The translations under genes were made by a program, and so were the position numbers. The notes beneath the pieces are model-generated. The model searched no databases. It was not told the origin of the DNA and worked only from the letters and a program-made list of their open reading frames with translations. Positions 24,721-32,831 of a stretch of 33,721 nucleotides of DNA are shown here, piece by piece. The number at the start of each line of letters is the position of its first letter. Position 1 is the first letter of the stretch. This DNA comes from Rhodothermales bacterium (GTDB taxonomy: Bacteria; Bacteroidota; Rhodothermia; Rhodothermales; JABDKH01), in NCBI GenBank assembly GCA_013002345.1, contig JABDKH010000377.1, positions 1-33,721 of the forward strand, read 5' to 3'.

Positions 24721-25569
24721 CTACGACTCGATGAGCACCGGCGTGCCAATTCGAACGGTGTCCCACAGCGCATCGATCGCGTCGTTCTTGATAGCAACGC
24801 AACCACGGGTCCAGGTTGTTCGCGCACCGGTTCCTTCTCCGTGGATCTCAATCCAGCCACCCAGAGCCGTATCCATCGGAGGCGTCGTCCTTCGCTCTTC
24901 GGCTTGGAGAATCGATGCATACTGATGCTCGCTAATGAGCCCTCTGGACAACCCGTCACGCGCATCGTTGGCCGACGGATAGTTCAGCACAAACGCCTTG
25001 TAGAATCGACTCTGCGCATTCTTTGAAACGACAAAGTAGAGTCCCTCGGGTGTCCGCCAGTGGTCGGGCTCCACGCGGCTGCCACGGCGTTCCTTGTCAA
25101 GAAAGAAATTGTAGGCCATATCGGCCGGGATCGTGGCCTCGACGTCGGCACCGCGATGAATCCAGACGGTCTTGGACCGTTTGGAAATCCGTATCCAGAG
25201 GTTCGTCAACGCATCGCGGTTCACGAAACCGCGGGCGCCGTCCGACGATTTGACCTCAGCCCAACTGTGGGTGAATCTCAGCATGTCGACCGGCTCGCCT
25301 GCGTCGAGTTCGACGTAAGGCTGGGACGAATCTGGGGTCGCAAAGACGGTCGTCCTCTCGAGCGCGTAGTAGACGGCGTTTTCCTCGGGCGACGTCATCC
25401 AGTCTGGCGCCGCTCCACCGATAGCCGCCGACGTTCCCTCTGCGATCCAACCTTGCGGCTGCGGCCCCACATGCGTCTGCGCCATGAGCGCAGGCGATGC
25501 GACCACAAGAGACATCAGTATCAAACAGAGACTTCTCAAGATGTGAAACCGGTTGCGCGCTTGAAACAT
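24721..25569 (-). CDS. Exported L,D-transpeptidase (YkuD domain) with SH3-like domain
   Basis: The 282-residue product begins with a signal peptide ending near LMAQ31. An SH3-like region lies at about 65-118 (WAEVKSSDGARGFVNRDAL), and a YkuD domain at about 124-280 starts with IRISKRSKTVWIH. Catalytic residues are H243 (GWIEIHGEG) and C257 in TRGCVAIKN; many family members have S/T-H-G-C, so arginine replaces the usual histidine here, as in several known relatives. YkuD enzymes make 3-3 peptidoglycan cross-links or attach lipoproteins to the wall. A long insertion (residues 170-205) contains LYFVVSKNAQSRFYKAFVLNYP, the donor-side groove. It lies 26 bases after the HAD gene in a run of three minus-strand genes starting with fabI. 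Confidence 0.92.
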   Translation of the reverse strand: MFQARNRFHILRSLCLILMSLVVASPALMAQTHVGPQPQGWIAEGTSAAIGGAAPDWMTSPEENAVYYALERTTVFATPDSSQPYVELDAGEPVDMLRFTHSWAEVKSSDGARGFVNRDALTNLWIRISKRSKTVWIHRGADVEATIPADMAYNFFLDKERRGSRVEPDHWRTPEGLYFVVSKNAQSRFYKAFVLNYPSANDARDGLSRGLISEHQYASILQAEERRTTPPMDTALGGWIEIHGEGTGARTTWTRGCVAIKNDAIDALWDTVRIGTPVLIES

Positions 25570-25595
25570 CCGCGCGTCGATCGCTCCTGACTGCG

Positions 25596-26381
25596 TCAGT
25601 TGGTCAGGTCGTTATGACTGGAACACCACCGATAGGCTTCCAGGACTCCATCAATTACCGCGCCATTTGTCGTGATGTGTGCGACATCTCTTGCCGCCTT
25701 TTTAGCGTTCGATGGCGCAAACGACGATCCGACTATCTCCAACGCCGGAACATCCCCATTTGTGTCCCCGATGAATGCGATCTCCTCCAGAGAGATCCCC
25801 AGCGTGTCGGCGAGCCACTGGATTCCACTTGCCTTGTTCAATGAGAGCGGAATCACGTCTATCGAAATATCAGTATGTGCGACAAGAAGTTCTGGAAATT
25901 CTTCACCCACAAACTGTTCGACGCGGGGTACCGCACCGAGGACCTCGTCGACGATCGGTCCGGCGAGCGACGCCTGCGTTTTTTTTGCATGATCGATATC
26001 CATGGCCGTGCCCGGCATCACATCGGACTGCAACCATGACCGGATTTCAGCTATCTGGCGTTCCAGGCCGGCCGAGAATTGCGGATTCCACGACCAGCGC
26101 GACCGTACGGGATCAAACATCCCACCGCCCGCCTCGAATACGACGGGAGTCTCGAGCCTGAGCATCTGAGTTACAGCCTCGACATAGGGATAGGAACGTC
26201 CCGAGCACACACTCAAAGCCGGCCGACCGACGGGTTGCGAATCCACGCGAATCCCCTCGGCGAGGGTCGCGAGTTCATTCAGCAGATCAAGTCGAAAAGG
26301 ACTGTACGGCTCGGAGAGGCAGCCGTCGATGTCGGAAACAAAGAGACGGATTGGCCGGTCGCTGTTGTTCCTCGTTCGCAT
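25596..26381 (-). CDS. HAD superfamily (Cof-type, IIB) phosphatase
   Basis: The 261-residue product has the HAD motifs: VSDIDGCL with nucleophile D17 and acid D19, SVCSGRS as motif II, LNKASGIQWLADTLG with the motif III lysine, and FIGDTNGDVPAL as motif IV. The cap between motifs II and III is of the C2B type. The overall look is like archaeal phosphoglycolate phosphatase and Cof-type sugar phosphatases, so the substrate is a small phosphorylated metabolite that cannot be named from sequence. It lies 22 bases after fabI and 26 bases before the L,D-transpeptidase gene, all minus strand. Its linkage to fabI and a wall enzyme hints at envelope precursor metabolism only by position. Confidence 0.88.
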   Translation of the reverse strand: MRTRNNSDRPIRLFVSDIDGCLSEPYSPFRLDLLNELATLAEGIRVDSQPVGRPALSVCSGRSYPYVEAVTQMLRLETPVVFEAGGGMFDPVRSRWSWNPQFSAGLERQIAEIRSWLQSDVMPGTAMDIDHAKKTQASLAGPIVDEVLGAVPRVEQFVGEEFPELLVAHTDISIDVIPLSLNKASGIQWLADTLGISLEEIAFIGDTNGDVPALEIVGSSFAPSNAKKAARDVAHITTNGAVIDGVLEAYRWCSSHNDLTN

Positions 26382-26403
26382 GCCCGTGAACCTTCACCCT
26401 GCG

Positions 26404-27234
26404 CTAGCTCCGGCCGAGAGCATCTCCAATGAGATCGACAAACTCGTCCGAGATTCCCATGCTGCTGAAGCCTCCGTCGTGGAAGAGGTTCTGCATGGTC
26501 ACCATGCGCGTCAGATCGCTGAGAAGAGTGACGGTGTAGTCTGCGCAGCTTGCAGCGTCGGCATTACCGAGCGGTGAAATCCGCTCCGCGAACTCGAACA
26601 TCGCGTTGAAACTGTCGATGCCTGCGCCGGCCGTCGTACGGGTTGGACTCTGGGAGATCGTGTTGATACGGATGCCGCGTTTGCCCAGGCGATACCCGAA
26701 CGAGCGCGCGATGCTCTCCAGCAGCGCCTTCGCATCACCCATCTCCGAGTACTTGGAAAAGATTCTCTGCGCGCCGAGATAGGTCAGTGCCACGATCGAG
26801 CCGTTGGCGCGCAGGGCGTCGGTCTTTATGGCATGATGCACGATACGGTGAAGACTTATGGCCGACACCTCGAGCGTCTTCTGATACCACTCGTAATTGA
26901 GATCCTCGTAGTCGCGATTCTTCCGAACGTTCATCCCCATTCCGATAGAATGGACGATGAAATCAACGCCACCGAAAAGCTCGGCGGTCTTCTTGAACAG
27001 GTCTTCGAGATCCTCATCGCTGGTCGCATCCGCCCAGATAACTTCCGCCTCGGTCTTTTCCGCAAGGACGTCGATACCGCCGAGCTTACGGGCGACCGGC
27101 GCATTGGAGAGAACGAACCGTCCACCCTCACGATACACCGATTCGGCGATTAACCATGCCAGACTGCTTTCATTGAGAGCACCGAAAATGACGCCGGTCT
27201 TCCCCTGCAATAGACTGTGACCCGGACTGCTCAT
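26404..27234 (-). CDS. fabI: Enoyl-[acyl-carrier-protein] reductase, FabI type
   Basis: FabI catalyses the last, NADH-dependent step of each fatty-acid elongation cycle. The 276-residue sequence has the FabI-specific nucleotide loop IFGALNESSLAW (16-27), IVHSIGM (92-98), Y151 in ALTYLGAQR, the catalytic pair Y161 and K168 (YSEMGDAK) and the product-loop block NTISQSPTRTTAGAGI. These are FabI features and distinguish it from FabG. The C-terminus carries the usual NLFHDGGFSSMG. It is first in a minus-strand set with the HAD phosphatase and the L,D-transpeptidase. A TAnnTTTG-like box lies 48 bases upstream. Confidence 0.97.
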   Translation of the reverse strand: MSSPGHSLLQGKTGVIFGALNESSLAWLIAESVYREGGRFVLSNAPVARKLGGIDVLAEKTEAEVIWADATSDEDLEDLFKKTAELFGGVDFIVHSIGMGMNVRKNRDYEDLNYEWYQKTLEVSAISLHRIVHHAIKTDALRANGSIVALTYLGAQRIFSKYSEMGDAKALLESIARSFGYRLGKRGIRINTISQSPTRTTAGAGIDSFNAMFEFAERISPLGNADAASCADYTVTLLSDLTRMVTMQNLFHDGGFSSMGISDEFVDLIGDALGRS

Positions 27235-27281
27235 AGGCTGGTTTCGCCCCTCGGGCGGAATTCATTCTTCGAAACGGCTTG

Positions 27282-27289
27282 CAAAGGTA
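27282..27289 (-). promoter_or_regulatory. Possible Bacteroidota-type -7 promoter box of fabI
   Basis: On the minus strand this reads TACCTTTG, a full match to the TAnnTTTG -7 element of Bacteroidota housekeeping promoters. It lies 47 bases before the fabI start. The partner TTTG at -33 is not found at the expected spacing, so support is partial. Confidence 0.35.
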
Positions 27290-27523
27290 CCAAACGGCAG
27301 CGTGGCAGTCTACTTCAGGCGTGTCGCGCAGCGAACCAGGAGAGCGCCAAAGCACCGTTTTCGTCCGTTGTAAAGGGTAGAAAAGGCAATACCAGACTTC
27401 TTGACGAAAATCACTCTACATACCCCGAGGCGAGTACGGGACCAGCCCGAAAGACCGGCGATTTCCCGCCCGGACCGCCTGCCTGCTCTGGACGGTGCTA
27501 CGGTCGGAGTAGTTCTCGCCAAC

Positions 27524-28135
27524 ATGGGTGCAGCCCAGCGGCGCCTGAATGACTACCTCATGCTGGCGCATGTGGCGGCAGGCCTGGCGCTGATGGCGTT
27601 CTGCGTGGACGATATCACGTATGGCGGACCCTCGCGCCCTGTCATCATCCCTGTACTCGGAGGATACGTGTCGGCGAGCGTCGTCTTCCATACGGTCCTC
27701 AGGGAGCGCAGTCCGGCCGTGCTCATGTGGATAAACGGCATGAGCGATGTAGTCTTACTCGTTGCTGCGCAGCATCTTGCGTTTGTCGGCTTTGGAAGCA
27801 TGGGACCCGAACTGACGGGGGCGTTCCTGATTCTTGTCGTGAGCGCGCTGTACGGGCTTAGCGGACAGCCCCGATTGTCGACGGCAATCGGCGGCATCGC
27901 GATCGTCTTCTTCAGCCTTTCGTTGTTCGGACCGTCCTCGGGCGTTCAGGTTTTCGATCCGCGTTCGATCGCGGCCCTGCTGCTCGCGGGCGCTGCCGCC
28001 TTTGCAGGCATTCGCCTCGCACGGGTCATCGAAAAGAGCGAGATCTCAAACTCCATCCGGACCCTAGAGCGCATGGAGTTGGCCGTCACCATCCAGCGCC
28101 TGCGCAACACGTCGCGACAGGTCAGCCGGGGTTAG
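27524..28135 (+). CDS. Six-helix membrane protein of unknown function
   Basis: I do not recognise a family. The 203-residue product has about six hydrophobic segments (roughly residues 12-29, 38-56, 62-84, 92-110, 115-135 and 146-163), then a charged amphipathic tail of 40 residues with EKSEISNSIRTLERMELAVTIQRLRNTSRQ. This layout looks like the sensor part of a membrane histidine kinase or cyclase, with a signalling helix at the end, but the frame stops there without an output domain. The frame is open back to a TTG at 27401, which would add 41 basic, proline-rich residues; the first ATG is preferred but neither start has a good ribosome-binding site. The stop overlaps the stop of the convergent suhB-like gene (TTAG, 28132-28135). 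Confidence 0.7.
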   Translation: MGAAQRRLNDYLMLAHVAAGLALMAFCVDDITYGGPSRPVIIPVLGGYVSASVVFHTVLRERSPAVLMWINGMSDVVLLVAAQHLAFVGFGSMGPELTGAFLILVVSALYGLSGQPRLSTAIGGIAIVFFSLSLFGPSSGVQVFDPRSIAALLLAGAAAFAGIRLARVIEKSEISNSIRTLERMELAVTIQRLRNTSRQVSRG

Positions 28136-28941
28136 TCGACGACTGCGGCAAGCGGCTTCACGACGTCAATCATCTGGTCGTGGATTCTTCCGTTCGAACC
28201 CATAATCTGACGAGAGAATACCGGATCTCCCGTTCCCGAGAACTGCGTTACGCGGCCACCGGCCTCTCGAATCAGGAGGACGCCCGCAGCCACATCCCAC
28301 GGCATGAGGCCGGTCTCGAAGAATCCGTCGAAGCGCCCTGCGGCGAGGTAGGCGAGATCGATGGCGGCGCTGCCGTGGCGTCGGACACCCTGACAGCCAT
28401 ACATGAACTTGCCTAGTACGTCGAGATACGCATCAAGATGATCTACCGCCCGATACGGAAATCCGGTTGATATCAAGCTGCCCGACAGATCGGGCGATGT
28501 GCTTACATGCATCGGCCGGCCGTCGAGAAAGGCTCCGGCTCCGCGGACAGCCGTGAAGGTCTCGCCACTGACAACCTCCAGGACCACGCCGACAACAACT
28601 TCGTCGTCTTCCGCCAGTGCGATGCTGACGGCATACGGAGGTACGCCGTGCGTGAAGTTGGTTGTCCCGTCGATCGGATCGATTATCCACCGACGCGAAG
28701 CCGCGGCTCGGGCCCCCTCGGTGTCCTCTTCTGCGAGAAAACCGTAGTCGGGAAACTGATCGGCCAGTTGCCGCATGATCAGCCGCTGCGACTGCTCGTC
28801 AATCTCCGTAACCAGATCGTGCCGTCCTTTCTCACGGATATCGTCGCGACTGACAACGCCCGCGTGCTCCCGAATGATCAGAGCCGCCGCCCGCGCGGCC
28901 CGAACGGCGGCATCGCGCTCGGGAGTGAAGGAGTTGTCCAT
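28132..28941 (-). CDS. suhB: Inositol monophosphatase family protein, SuhB-like
   Basis: The 269-residue product is a lithium-sensitive-type, magnesium-dependent phosphatase of the IMPase family. Metal-binding motifs are clear: FLAEEDT with E71, WIIDPIDGTTNF with D88, I90 and D91, and MPWDVAAGVLLIREAGG near residue 217. In other bacteria SuhB hydrolyses inositol phosphates and also binds transcription antitermination complexes; related members act on fructose 1,6-bisphosphate, NADP or PAP, so the substrate is not certain. It follows the DUF6526 gene by 66 bases on the same strand. Its stop overlaps that of the convergent membrane-protein gene. The paralogue assignment to SuhB is by overall similarity. 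Confidence 0.9.
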   Translation of the reverse strand: MDNSFTPERDAAVRAARAAALIIREHAGVVSRDDIREKGRHDLVTEIDEQSQRLIMRQLADQFPDYGFLAEEDTEGARAAASRRWIIDPIDGTTNFTHGVPPYAVSIALAEDDEVVVGVVLEVVSGETFTAVRGAGAFLDGRPMHVSTSPDLSGSLISTGFPYRAVDHLDAYLDVLGKFMYGCQGVRRHGSAAIDLAYLAAGRFDGFFETGLMPWDVAAGVLLIREAGGRVTQFSGTGDPVFSRQIMGSNGRIHDQMIDVVKPLAAVVD

Positions 28942-29007
28942 ACCGGCTTCGGCAGATTCCAGGTCGGTCAGCCGCCGTCCAACGGCGACCAGACGTGCCG
29001 GCGCTAT

Positions 29008-29439
29008 CTACACCCTATAGTCGTCCGACCTCCAGTTCGCGATCAACTTCTTGATGTCACCCTCACCAAGCTGCTCCTGAACGGCCTTTTCCGCCAGTGC
29101 GTCGTATTCGTCGTCCGACGCGAAACGCAGTCCGATGATCTGGCGAACAGTCAGTCGCGGATCCAGCAACTTGCCCGTACGCACGTAGCATCTCAGATTC
29201 TCTTCCGCCTTGATCGCCCTGTCCTGCGCCTTGAGGGGAAAGGCTCGCACGTAGAAGAAGACCAGTACGAGCGCAGCTGCAACGGCGAGAAGCAGTGTGG
29301 CACTATAGAAGCTGGCAGTTCCCGACGACTTAACGACGTTGACGACCGATCCGATCAGGATCGCAAGCACCAGGAGTGCCAGAAAGAAATGATAGAGGGG
29401 CACCCACTTGCGGTGGCTCGCGTAACCCTGCTGGCTCAT
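29008..29439 (-). CDS. DUF6526 family membrane protein
   Basis: The 143-residue product starts with MSQQGYASHRKWVPLYHFF, the N-terminal signature (QNYxNHxxxxPxYHF-like) of the DUF6526 family found mainly in Bacteroidota. Two membrane helices follow at about 16-35 and 45-62, then a cytoplasmic helical tail with LKAQDRAIKAEENLR and LTVRQIIGLRFASDDEYDALAEKA. The role is unknown. The start at 29439 has GGAG seven bases upstream; a further 40-residue extension upstream would cover the divergent promoter region and is not supported. It lies upstream of the suhB-like gene and diverges from the unknown lipoprotein gene. Confidence 0.87.
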   Translation of the reverse strand: MSQQGYASHRKWVPLYHFFLALLVLAILIGSVVNVVKSSGTASFYSATLLLAVAAALVLVFFYVRAFPLKAQDRAIKAEENLRCYVRTGKLLDPRLTVRQIIGLRFASDDEYDALAEKAVQEQLGEGDIKKLIANWRSDDYRV

Positions 29440-29657
29440 GACAGACTCCGATTTGTGCAGATGGCCGATTTGATCAATGATCGTGTCGGGCAAGATAGTT
29501 AAGTTCGAAGGAGTTGGGCTACCGCATTGCGGATCGACAGCGACAAATATGCATCGCACCGAATCCTGATGCCCTCAGACCAATTCCACGTTTCGACAGC
29601 ATTAGAATCCGCAACTGTCGGTCGGGAGACCGCAACGTAACACATGCAGAAGACGAT

Positions 29658-30491
29658 ATGTACCACGGCCAGGCGAAAACGATTACTCGGATAGCGAGAG
29701 TCACGATGGTATCTGGAGCAGCGATCGTCATGACTCTCGTCATGATGATTTCGGCGGGATGCCGAGCGGACAGACCAGGCCGTCCCACCCCCGAGTCTGA
29801 TTTCACGCGCGAAACCGCTGTCTTTGCTACCGTTGCGTCGTTGGACTACGGCGCCGCCGCCGCGGCGTACGGGTCGCTCGATTCGCTGTTCTATCGACTG
29901 CGAACGACCACGACAGAGAGAGACGAAGCCGGACAGATGCTTGCGTCTGAGGCGCGGACGTTCGCGATGAGCCCGCAAGGAGGTATCCTCGAAGACATGT
30001 CCACGGAGGGTACACTGAGTACCGGCTTCATGACGTTCGCTACTTCCGGAGACTCCATTCCCGACCAGGGTCAGGACCTGGCTGAACTGTGGGCGCCCGT
30101 CCAGCCGGCATTCGCATCTGTACGAAATCGCGAATACTACAGGTACTCTGGTGCGGCGGACACGATGCTGGCCGGCGAGTCGTGCGAAGTCTACCTGATT
30201 GAGGCCGTTGAAGACGCTCCTGCTGAAAAAATACCGATCCGGCGGGTGAGGCTGGTGGTAGCCCGGTCGGATTCAGCCGTAATCGGAATCGAGCTGAGCA
30301 GGCGGGACGACGCGCTCGTCTACGAAGAGAGTTCTACGGTCGAAGTGGTGCTGCTGCGTGGCGACATGGGCCGGTTCGTGCCTTTGAAGAGGAAGATCGA
30401 CGTAACGGTTCGACCGCCTCTCCGCAGGACTCACCGCTTTACGACAACCCAGGAGTACGTGTACGATTTCGCTGATGAAGTGCCGGGCTAG
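29658..30491 (+). CDS. Lipoprotein of unknown function, beta-rich
   Basis: The 277-residue product begins with a basic n-region and a hydrophobic stretch rich in Met and Val, ending in ISAGC (C35), a slightly atypical lipobox. The mature part starts with a charged helix (YGSLDSLFYRLRTTTTERDE), then repeated beta strands such as YYRYSGAADTMLAGESCEVYL, RRVRLVVARSDSAVIGIEL and FVPLKRKIDVTVRPP. The pattern recalls the half-barrel of LolA/RseB-like proteins, but I see no diagnostic motif, so this is a weak idea. An ATG at 29706 would shorten the n-region and remove its charges, so 29658 is preferred. The final CTAG (30488-30491) is shared with the stop of the convergent TPR gene. Confidence 0.72.
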   Translation: MYHGQAKTITRIARVTMVSGAAIVMTLVMMISAGCRADRPGRPTPESDFTRETAVFATVASLDYGAAAAAYGSLDSLFYRLRTTTTERDEAGQMLASEARTFAMSPQGGILEDMSTEGTLSTGFMTFATSGDSIPDQGQDLAELWAPVQPAFASVRNREYYRYSGAADTMLAGESCEVYLIEAVEDAPAEKIPIRRVRLVVARSDSAVIGIELSRRDDALVYEESSTVEVVLLRGDMGRFVPLKRKIDVTVRPPLRRTHRFTTTQEYVYDFADEVPG

Positions 30492-31159
30492 TCGCCCGAA
30501 ATCAGCATCGCACCAATGCCGGTCGAATCAAAGACCGGATCCTGCGACACATAGTCTGCCGAAAGTCGTCCCTCGTCGATTCCGCGACTAAGGATCTGGA
30601 CAGCCGCGTCCTTCTTTCCATCCAGTGCCAGCGCACGGGCCAACTGGTAGTGAGCCTCGGGATTGGTGCCATCGAGCGCCACGGCAACGCGTGCGAGTGA
30701 CTCTGACGTATCGAACTGACCGAGGAGCATGGCCTCGCGCGACAGGACGATGTGTTTGAGAGGATCCGCCTCGATGGTCGAGGATGCTTTCTGCAGGGCC
30801 TGCAGGGCGACGGTGGTGTCCCCTGCTGCACGAGCGGCCTGGCAGAGCACAAACTGAACTTCGCCGCTAACGGAATCCAGCTCCGCCGCGCGCCGGGCGT
30901 CACTGAGGGCGTCCGGATACCGTTTTAGCGCCAGCTGGACACGGGATCGGAGTACGTAGGCGTCTGTATCAGTCGGGGCCGCATCCAGAACCCGATCCAG
31001 GCGTGTCTTCGCTTCAAGCAAGCTGCCGCCTGACTTCAGGGCCGCCTTTGCACGATGAAACTCAAGATTCATCTCCGGAGACCGTATCGTCTGTCCGGAT
31101 ACCGTCAGCGGCACAAGCGTGCAGATAGCCGCAATGGATGCAATCCGGATAAACTTCAT
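30488..31159 (-). CDS. Exported tetratricopeptide-repeat protein
   Basis: The 223-residue product has a signal peptide (MKFIRIASIAAICTLVPLTVSGQ) and then a run of TPR-type helical hairpins: AEAK-like LLEAKTRLDRVLDAAPTDTD, AYVLRSRVQLALKRYPDALSDARRAAELD, VALQALQKASSTIEAD, and the last hairpin EAHYQLARALALDGKKDAAVQILSRG. At least four repeats are visible. TPR arrays bind protein partners; none can be named here. The start at 31159 begins the signal peptide; an upstream GTG/ATG-type start at 31210 would overlap the presumed birA promoter. The stop overlaps that of the convergent lipoprotein gene, and birA diverges 56 bases upstream. Confidence 0.82.
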   Translation of the reverse strand: MKFIRIASIAAICTLVPLTVSGQTIRSPEMNLEFHRAKAALKSGGSLLEAKTRLDRVLDAAPTDTDAYVLRSRVQLALKRYPDALSDARRAAELDSVSGEVQFVLCQAARAAGDTTVALQALQKASSTIEADPLKHIVLSREAMLLGQFDTSESLARVAVALDGTNPEAHYQLARALALDGKKDAAVQILSRGIDEGRLSADYVSQDPVFDSTGIGAMLISGD

Positions 31160-31215
31160 TTGAACTGACGGCTGCCTGAGGGAATCAACGTGGTGGACAG
31201 CGACGAGCATATATT

Positions 31216-32061
31216 ATGCCCGGATCGGCAATCGGTTCAATAACGGACCGTTTTCGCACTTCATTTGAAGGCAACCCAGTGATCGCGTTCGAGACTACCA
31301 TCGTTCATCTGCCAGAGACGACATCCACGAATGATGAGGCCCGGCGAATGGCCGAAGCCGGTGCAGCCGAAGGTACGGTGATCCGTGCGGACCATCAGAC
31401 GTCAGGACGCGGCCGGTACGGACGCGAGTGGTTCGCTTCACCTGGCCAGAATGTCCTGCTGTCAATAATCCTCCGACCCGAGCTGCCCGCAGATCGCCTC
31501 GGACTTGTCACGCTGGCAGGGGCTGTTGCGGTCGCGAACACGATTCAGGATCTGACCGGCCTTCACGCTTCGATCAAGTGGCCCAACGACGTTCTGGTAC
31601 ACGATCGAAAGGTATCCGGAATGTTGCTGGAATCGACACAGTACGCGGGGGAAGAAACGGCGCAGGGCTTCGTGATAGTCGGTATCGGAGTGAACGTGAA
31701 CCAGCAGGATTTTCCGCCGGATCTGGCGGCCCGCTCGACTTCGCTGATGCTGGAGATCGGACGGCGTGTCTCCTGCGACGAATTCGTCAACAGACTGATG
31801 ACTCATTTCGCCCGCCATTATCTTTCCGTGAATGAAGATGATGGATCGATGCTTCGTGCGGCATTCGTGAAACGGATGACAGGACTGGGCGAGCCCATAA
31901 CGCTTTACTTTCACGGGGGCTGGCCGCCGGTCGTCGGCCGGATGGAAGGCTTGTCGTCGGATGGCGGCCTGGAGCTTGAATTGAATGACGGACGTCGCCA
32001 TACCTTTCATGCCGGCGAGGTAACCTCGGACGCGGGTCAGAACACTGACCGAACCTCATGA
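31216..32061 (+). CDS. birA: Biotin--[acetyl-CoA-carboxylase] ligase, BirA without HTH domain
   Basis: The enzyme activates biotin with ATP and attaches it to biotin carboxyl carrier proteins. The 281-residue protein has the catalytic motifs: TTSTNDEAR (35-43), the biotinyl-AMP loop GRGRYGREW (64-72), and KWPNDV (121-126). The C-terminal cap domain (about 225-270) has SSDGGLELELNDGRRHTF. It lacks the N-terminal winged helix of E. coli BirA, so it should be an enzyme only and not a repressor of biotin genes. Another start is possible at the GTG at 31279, which has AAGG seven bases upstream and would trim 21 residues. It overlaps coaX by 4 bases (ATGA), so the two should be translated together. 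Confidence 0.94.
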   Translation: MPGSAIGSITDRFRTSFEGNPVIAFETTIVHLPETTSTNDEARRMAEAGAAEGTVIRADHQTSGRGRYGREWFASPGQNVLLSIILRPELPADRLGLVTLAGAVAVANTIQDLTGLHASIKWPNDVLVHDRKVSGMLLESTQYAGEETAQGFVIVGIGVNVNQQDFPPDLAARSTSLMLEIGRRVSCDEFVNRLMTHFARHYLSVNEDDGSMLRAAFVKRMTGLGEPITLYFHGGWPPVVGRMEGLSSDGGLELELNDGRRHTFHAGEVTSDAGQNTDRTS

Positions 32062-32831
32062 TCTGTACACTGGACATCGGCAACAGTGCCGTCAAGTGCG
32101 GCCTGTTCGAAGCCGGCGAATTGACGAAGACGGTTCGCGAATCGAGTGCCGCTGATTCCGAAGCGGTGGCACGTCGTGTCGCCGATCTCGTCATGGATTC
32201 CGGAGCCACGCGCGTGGGGATTTCAAGTGTGGTCCCGGCTGTCAGCGACGCTATCGAGAAGGCACTGATGAGTAGTGGGCTCGCCGACGTCTTCAAGGTG
32301 CACCACCGATCGCGCCTTCCATTTGCACTTGCCTACGAGACCCCCTCTACCATGGGCGTTGATCGGATCGCGGCTGCCGCAGGAGCCTGCAGCCTGCCGG
32401 GTCTCAGCGCACACGACGATGCACCCATTGTTGTAGTTGACGCAGGGACAGCGACAACGATAGACGTCATTGCCGACGGGTCTCTGCTCGGGGGTCCGAT
32501 CCTGCCCGGGCCTGAGTTGCTTCGTCGCGCCGTGCGCGCGGGCACAGCTCAGTTGCCGGAGGTCGAGCTGACGTGGCCCGAGCGGGTGATATCACGCTCG
32601 ACGACCGAGGCGGTCGGCACCGGGATCATGCTCGGGTTTGTCGATGCGGTCCGTGGAGTGCTGCTACGCGTGATCGACGAGCTCGACACACAGCCGGAAA
32701 TCGTAGTGACCGGTGGCTGGTCCGAACTGCTGATCGCAAAGGTCTCGCTGATCGGGCGGAACGACCCACACCTTGTGGTTCGCGGCGTCGCGTCGCTGAT
32801 GAACCTGCAGCCCACCGCTGACGGGCGCTAG
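32058..32831 (+). CDS. coaX: Type III pantothenate kinase
   Basis: CoaX phosphorylates pantothenate in the first step of coenzyme A synthesis, using the acetate/sugar kinase fold. The 257 residues show DIGNS with D6 for ATP binding, GVDR with D102 (pantothenate contact) and VVDAGTATTID (127-137) for the second phosphate-binding loop. PILPGPELLRRA and VTGGWSELL complete the family pattern. Length is normal. The start codon overlaps the birA stop (ATGA). Its stop is the shared CTAG with the convergent udk gene. CoaX and BirA adjacency is common in Bacteroidota. Confidence 0.96.
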   Translation: MICTLDIGNSAVKCGLFEAGELTKTVRESSAADSEAVARRVADLVMDSGATRVGISSVVPAVSDAIEKALMSSGLADVFKVHHRSRLPFALAYETPSTMGVDRIAAAAGACSLPGLSAHDDAPIVVVDAGTATTIDVIADGSLLGGPILPGPELLRRAVRAGTAQLPEVELTWPERVISRSTTEAVGTGIMLGFVDAVRGVLLRVIDELDTQPEIVVTGGWSELLIAKVSLIGRNDPHLVVRGVASLMNLQPTADGR

